Positions 61,128-64,000 of a stretch of 64,000 nucleotides of DNA are shown one piece after another (within the stretch, counting starts at the first letter, position 1; each line of letters begins with the position of its first letter). The translations under genes were made by a program, and so were the position numbers. This DNA comes from Sabulicella rubraurantiaca (GTDB lineage Bacteria > Pseudomonadota > Alphaproteobacteria > Acetobacterales > Acetobacteraceae). The DNA is taken from contig NZ_JAFEUU010000002.1 in NCBI RefSeq assembly GCF_017355885.1, positions 310,001-374,000 on the forward strand, in the 5' to 3' direction. A model generated the notes under the pieces. It ran no database searches and was not told where the DNA came from. It saw nothing but the letters and a program-made list of their open reading frames with translations.

Positions 61128-64000
61128 ATGCCCCGCGATGCCGCCGAACTCGCCTCCACCGCCGGGCTGATCCGGATCCGGGGGGCCCGGCAGCACAACC
61201 TGAAGTCCGTGGATCTGGACCTGCCGCGGGGCAAGCTGGTGGTCCTGACCGGACTGTCAGGGTCGGGCAAATCCTCCCTCGCCTTCGACACCATCTATGC
61301 CGAGGGGCAGCGGCGCTACGTGGAGAGCCTGTCGGCCTATGCGCGGCAGTTCCTCCAGCTGATGCAGAAGCCGGACGTGGACAGCATCGAGGGCCTGTCC
61401 CCGGCGATCTCCATCGAGCAGAAGACCACCTCGCACAATCCCCGCTCCACCGTTGGCACGGTGACGGAGATCCATGACTACATGCGCCTGCTCTGGGCGC
61501 GGGTGGGCGTGCCCTATTCCCCGGCGACCGGCCTTCCCATCGAGGCGCAAAGCGTGTCCCAGATGGTGGACCGCGTGCTGGCCATGCCGGAGGGGACGCG
61601 GCTCCTGATCCTGGCGCCGGTGATCCGGGGCAAGAAAGGCGAGTATCGCAAGGAACTGGCCGAGTATCAGCGCCGCGGCTTCGAGCGGGTGAAGATCAAC
61701 GGCGCGCTGCACCGGATCGAGGAGGCGCCGAAGCTCGACAAGAAGCTGAAGCATGACATCGAGGTGGTGGTGGACCGCGTGGTGGTGCGGCCCGATCTGG
61801 GCCAGCGCCTCGCCGACAGCTTCGAGACGGCGCTCGGCCTCGCGGACGGCATCGCCTATGCGGAGAATGCTGATAGCGGCGAGCGCACGGTGTTCAGCCA
61901 GAAATTCGCCTGCCCGGAGAGCGGGTTCAGTATCGAGGAGATCGAGCCGCGCCTCTTCTCCTTCAACTCGCCGCAGGGCGCCTGCCCGGAATGCGACGGG
62001 CTGGGCGTCGAAAGCTTCTTCGACCCGGCGCTGGTGGTTCCCCAAGAGGGGCTGTCGCTGAAGGAGGGCGCCATCGCCCCCTGGGCCGGCAACGCGTCGA
62101 GCGCCTATTACGACCAGACCCTCGCCTCGCTCGCCAAGCACCTGAAGATCAGCGCCGAGGCGCCGTGGGAGGAGCTGCCGGAGGCGGCGCGGAACGCGAT
62201 CCTGCACGGCACCGGCTCCACCCCCGTCACGCTGCGCTACAAGGACGGGCTGCGCGCCTATGAGGTGGAGAAGCCCTTCGAGGGCGTGATCCGCAACCTC
62301 CAGCGCCGCTTCCGCGAATCCGACAATCCCTGGGTGCGCGAGGATCTTTCGCGCTACCAGGCGGAAAAACCCTGCCATGTCTGCGAGGGCTTCCGGCTGA
62401 AGCCGCAGGCGCTCGCGGTGAAGGTGGCGGGCAGCCACATCGGCGAGGCCAGCGCCCTGTCCATCCGGCGCGCGCGCGAATGGTTCGCCTCGGTCAACGA
62501 CACGCTGACGCCGCAGCGCCAGGAGATCGCGCGCCGCATCCTGCGCGAGATCGAGGAGCGGCTGCAGTTCCTGGTGGATGTGGGGCTGGACTACCTGTCC
62601 CTCGCCCGCTCCTCGGCTACGTTGTCGGGCGGGGAGAGCCAGCGCATCCGGCTGGCCTCGCAGATCGGCTCCGGCCTCACGGGCGTGCTCTACGTGCTGG
62701 ACGAGCCCTCCATCGGGCTGCACCAGCGCGACAATGAGCGCCTGCTGGGCACGCTGCGCCGCCTGCGCGACCTGGGCAACACGGTGCTGGTCGTGGAGCA
62801 CGACGAGGATGCGATCCGCACCGCCGACTGGCTGGTGGATATTGGCCCCGGCGCCGGGGCGCATGGCGGCACGGTGGTGAGCCAGGGCACGCCCGACACG
62901 GTGACGCGCGACACGAAGTCGCTCACCGGCGACTACCTGGCCGGGCGGCGCGAGATCCCGATGCCGCAGTCGCGGCGCAAGCCGGACATGAAGCGGGCCA
63001 TCCGCGTCGTCGGCGCACGGGGCAACAACCTCAAGGACGTGACGGCGGAGTTCCCGCTGGGCACCTTCACCGCCGTGGCCGGCGTGTCGGGCGGCGGCAA
63101 GTCGACCCTCGTGATCGAGACCCTCTACAACGGGCTGTCGCGCCGCCTGATGGGCAGCGCCGTCGTGCCCGCGCCGCACCAGCGCATCGAGGGGCTGGAG
63201 CACGTGGACAAGGTGATCGACATCGACCAGTCGCCCATCGGCCGCACGCCGCGCTCCAACCCCGCCACCTATACGGGGCTCTTCGCGCCGATCCGCGACT
63301 GGTTCTCCGAGCTGCCGGAAAGCCGGGCGCGCGGCTACAAGTCGGGCCGCTTCTCCTTCAACGTGAAGGGCGGGCGCTGCGAGGCGTGCCAGGGCGACGG
63401 CGTCATCAAGATCGAGATGCACTTCCTGCCCGATGTCTACGTCACCTGCGACACCTGCAAGGGCAAGCGCTACAACCGCGAGACGCTGGACGTGAAGTTC
63501 CGCGGCAAGAGCATCGCCGACGTGCTGGACATGACGGTGAGCGAGGGGCGCGAGTTCTTCTCCGCCGTACCGCCCATCCACGACAAGCTGAAGACGCTGG
63601 AGGAGGTGGGGCTGGGCTACATCCACCTCGGCCAGCAGGCCACGACGCTCTCGGGCGGCGAGGCGCAGCGCATCAAGCTGGCCAAGGAACTGTCGCGCCG
63701 CGCCACCGGCCGCACCCTCTACATCCTCGACGAGCCGACGACGGGTCTGCATTTCGAGGATGTGCGCAAGCTGCTGGAGGTGCTGCACGCGCTGGTGAAG
63801 GGCGGCAACACCGTCATCGTCATCGAGCACAATCTGGAGGTCATCAAGACCGCCGATTGGGTGCTCGACCTCGGACCAGAAGGGGGCGAGGGCGGCGGGC
63901 GCATCGTGGCGCATGGCACGCCGGAGGAGGTGGCGGCGAACCCGGACAGCCACACCGGGCGGTTCCTGCGGCCGATCCTGGAACGCCACGCCCCGGTGAA
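61128..64000 (+). CDS. uvrA: Excinuclease ABC subunit A, 3' end cut by window edge
   Basis: 957 codons are present and only the last few residues can be missing. Two ABC modules: Walker [15 protein letters not shown] (about 42) and [14 protein letters not shown] (about 655). Signature motifs are [11 protein letters not shown] and [11 protein letters not shown]. The zinc finger in the second half is [11 protein letters not shown] with [12 protein letters not shown]. The first zinc-finger pair reads CPES…CPEC, lacking one Cys, as in other alphaproteobacterial UvrA proteins. It recognises DNA damage in nucleotide excision repair. GGAGCTG precedes the ATG. The stop is not seen. Confidence 0.96.
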   Translation, partial: MPRDAAELASTAGLIRIRGARQHNLKSVDLDLPRGKLVVLTGLSGSGKSSLAFDTIYAEGQRRYVESLSAYARQFLQLMQKPDVDSIEGLSPAISIEQKTTSHNPRSTVGTVTEIHDYMRLLWARVGVPYSPATGLPIEAQSVSQMVDRVLAMPEGTRLLILAPVIRGKKGEYRKELAEYQRRGFERVKINGALHRIEEAPKLDKKLKHDIEVVVDRVVVRPDLGQRLADSFETALGLADGIAYAENADSGERTVFSQKFACPESGFSIEEIEPRLFSFNSPQGACPECDGLGVESFFDPALVVPQEGLSLKEGAIAPWAGNASSAYYDQTLASLAKHLKISAEAPWEELPEAARNAILHGTGSTPVTLRYKDGLRAYEVEKPFEGVIRNLQRRFRESDNPWVREDLSRYQAEKPCHVCEGFRLKPQALAVKVAGSHIGEASALSIRRAREWFASVNDTLTPQRQEIARRILREIEERLQFLVDVGLDYLSLARSSATLSGGESQRIRLASQIGSGLTGVLYVLDEPSIGLHQRDNERLLGTLRRLRDLGNTVLVVEHDEDAIRTADWLVDIGPGAGAHGGTVVSQGTPDTVTRDTKSLTGDYLAGRREIPMPQSRRKPDMKRAIRVVGARGNNLKDVTAEFPLGTFTAVAGVSGGGKSTLVIETLYNGLSRRLMGSAVVPAPHQRIEGLEHVDKVIDIDQSPIGRTPRSNPATYTGLFAPIRDWFSELPESRARGYKSGRFSFNVKGGRCEACQGDGVIKIEMHFLPDVYVTCDTCKGKRYNRETLDVKFRGKSIADVLDMTVSEGREFFSAVPPIHDKLKTLEEVGLGYIHLGQQATTLSGGEAQRIKLAKELSRRATGRTLYILDEPTTGLHFEDVRKLLEVLHALVKGGNTVIVIEHNLEVIKTADWVLDLGPEGGEGGGRIVAHGTPEEVAANPDSHTGRFLRPILERHAPV

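Overview
The window is high-GC alphaproteobacterial chromosome. The gene set (cbb3 oxidase with a FixK/FNR box, HWE-type histidine kinases, a GAAC-N7-GAAC LexA box, exosortase-sorted proteins) fits an Acetobacteraceae member of the Roseomonas type. That placement is an inference from gene content, not from a phylogeny.

The two flanks are ordinary core genome. From 1 to about 19.9 kb lie the cytochrome cbb3 operon (ccoNOQP-ccoG-fixH, minus strand) and a divergent DUF2189 membrane protein sharing a perfect FNR/FixK box. They are followed by a SafE-like protein, pdxA-pdxJ, an SbtA/SbtB-like pair, ispH-thrB-rnhA, a glycosyltransferase and an acyl-CoA dehydrogenase. A peroxide-defence block closes this flank: oxyR with both redox cysteines, manganese catalase, ahpC and ahpD. 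From 56.5 to 64 kb lie tRNA-Lys, a cyclophilin, coaD, gyrA, ssb and a nearly complete uvrA, with a LexA box between ssb and uvrA.

The middle (about 20 to 56.5 kb) is accessory: an RTX protein; two HWE histidine kinases (one with GAF plus eight PAS-like domains); four receiver domains (three 128-residue stand-alone proteins and one fused); an arsenic operon (arsR, flavin monooxygenase, broken aquaporin, arsC, MFS); and a chromate island (chrB, MFS, superoxide dismutase-rhodanese fusion, ChrB-like, chrA, DUF1259, LamG-like). Exported proteins, gene remnants (IS5 transposase, glycosyltransferase, H-NS, KGG) and non-coding stretches fill the rest.

The most unusual signal is a family of 73-residue charged helical proteins that align without gaps. 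Two copies are intact, one has an internal stop, one a single-base insertion, and one an out-of-frame partial tandem duplication. One more is fused to a receiver domain. These copies are mixed with receiver genes, a KGG stress protein, H-NS fragments and a repeated non-coding element of about 167 bp. That element keeps its predicted stems in both copies and ends in a terminator. Part of the block (receiver, shared terminator and KGG 3' end) occurs twice in inverted orientation, at 40.5-41.1 and 55.1-55.7 kb. The working hypothesis is an expanding and decaying signalling/stress module in which the helical protein works with receiver proteins.
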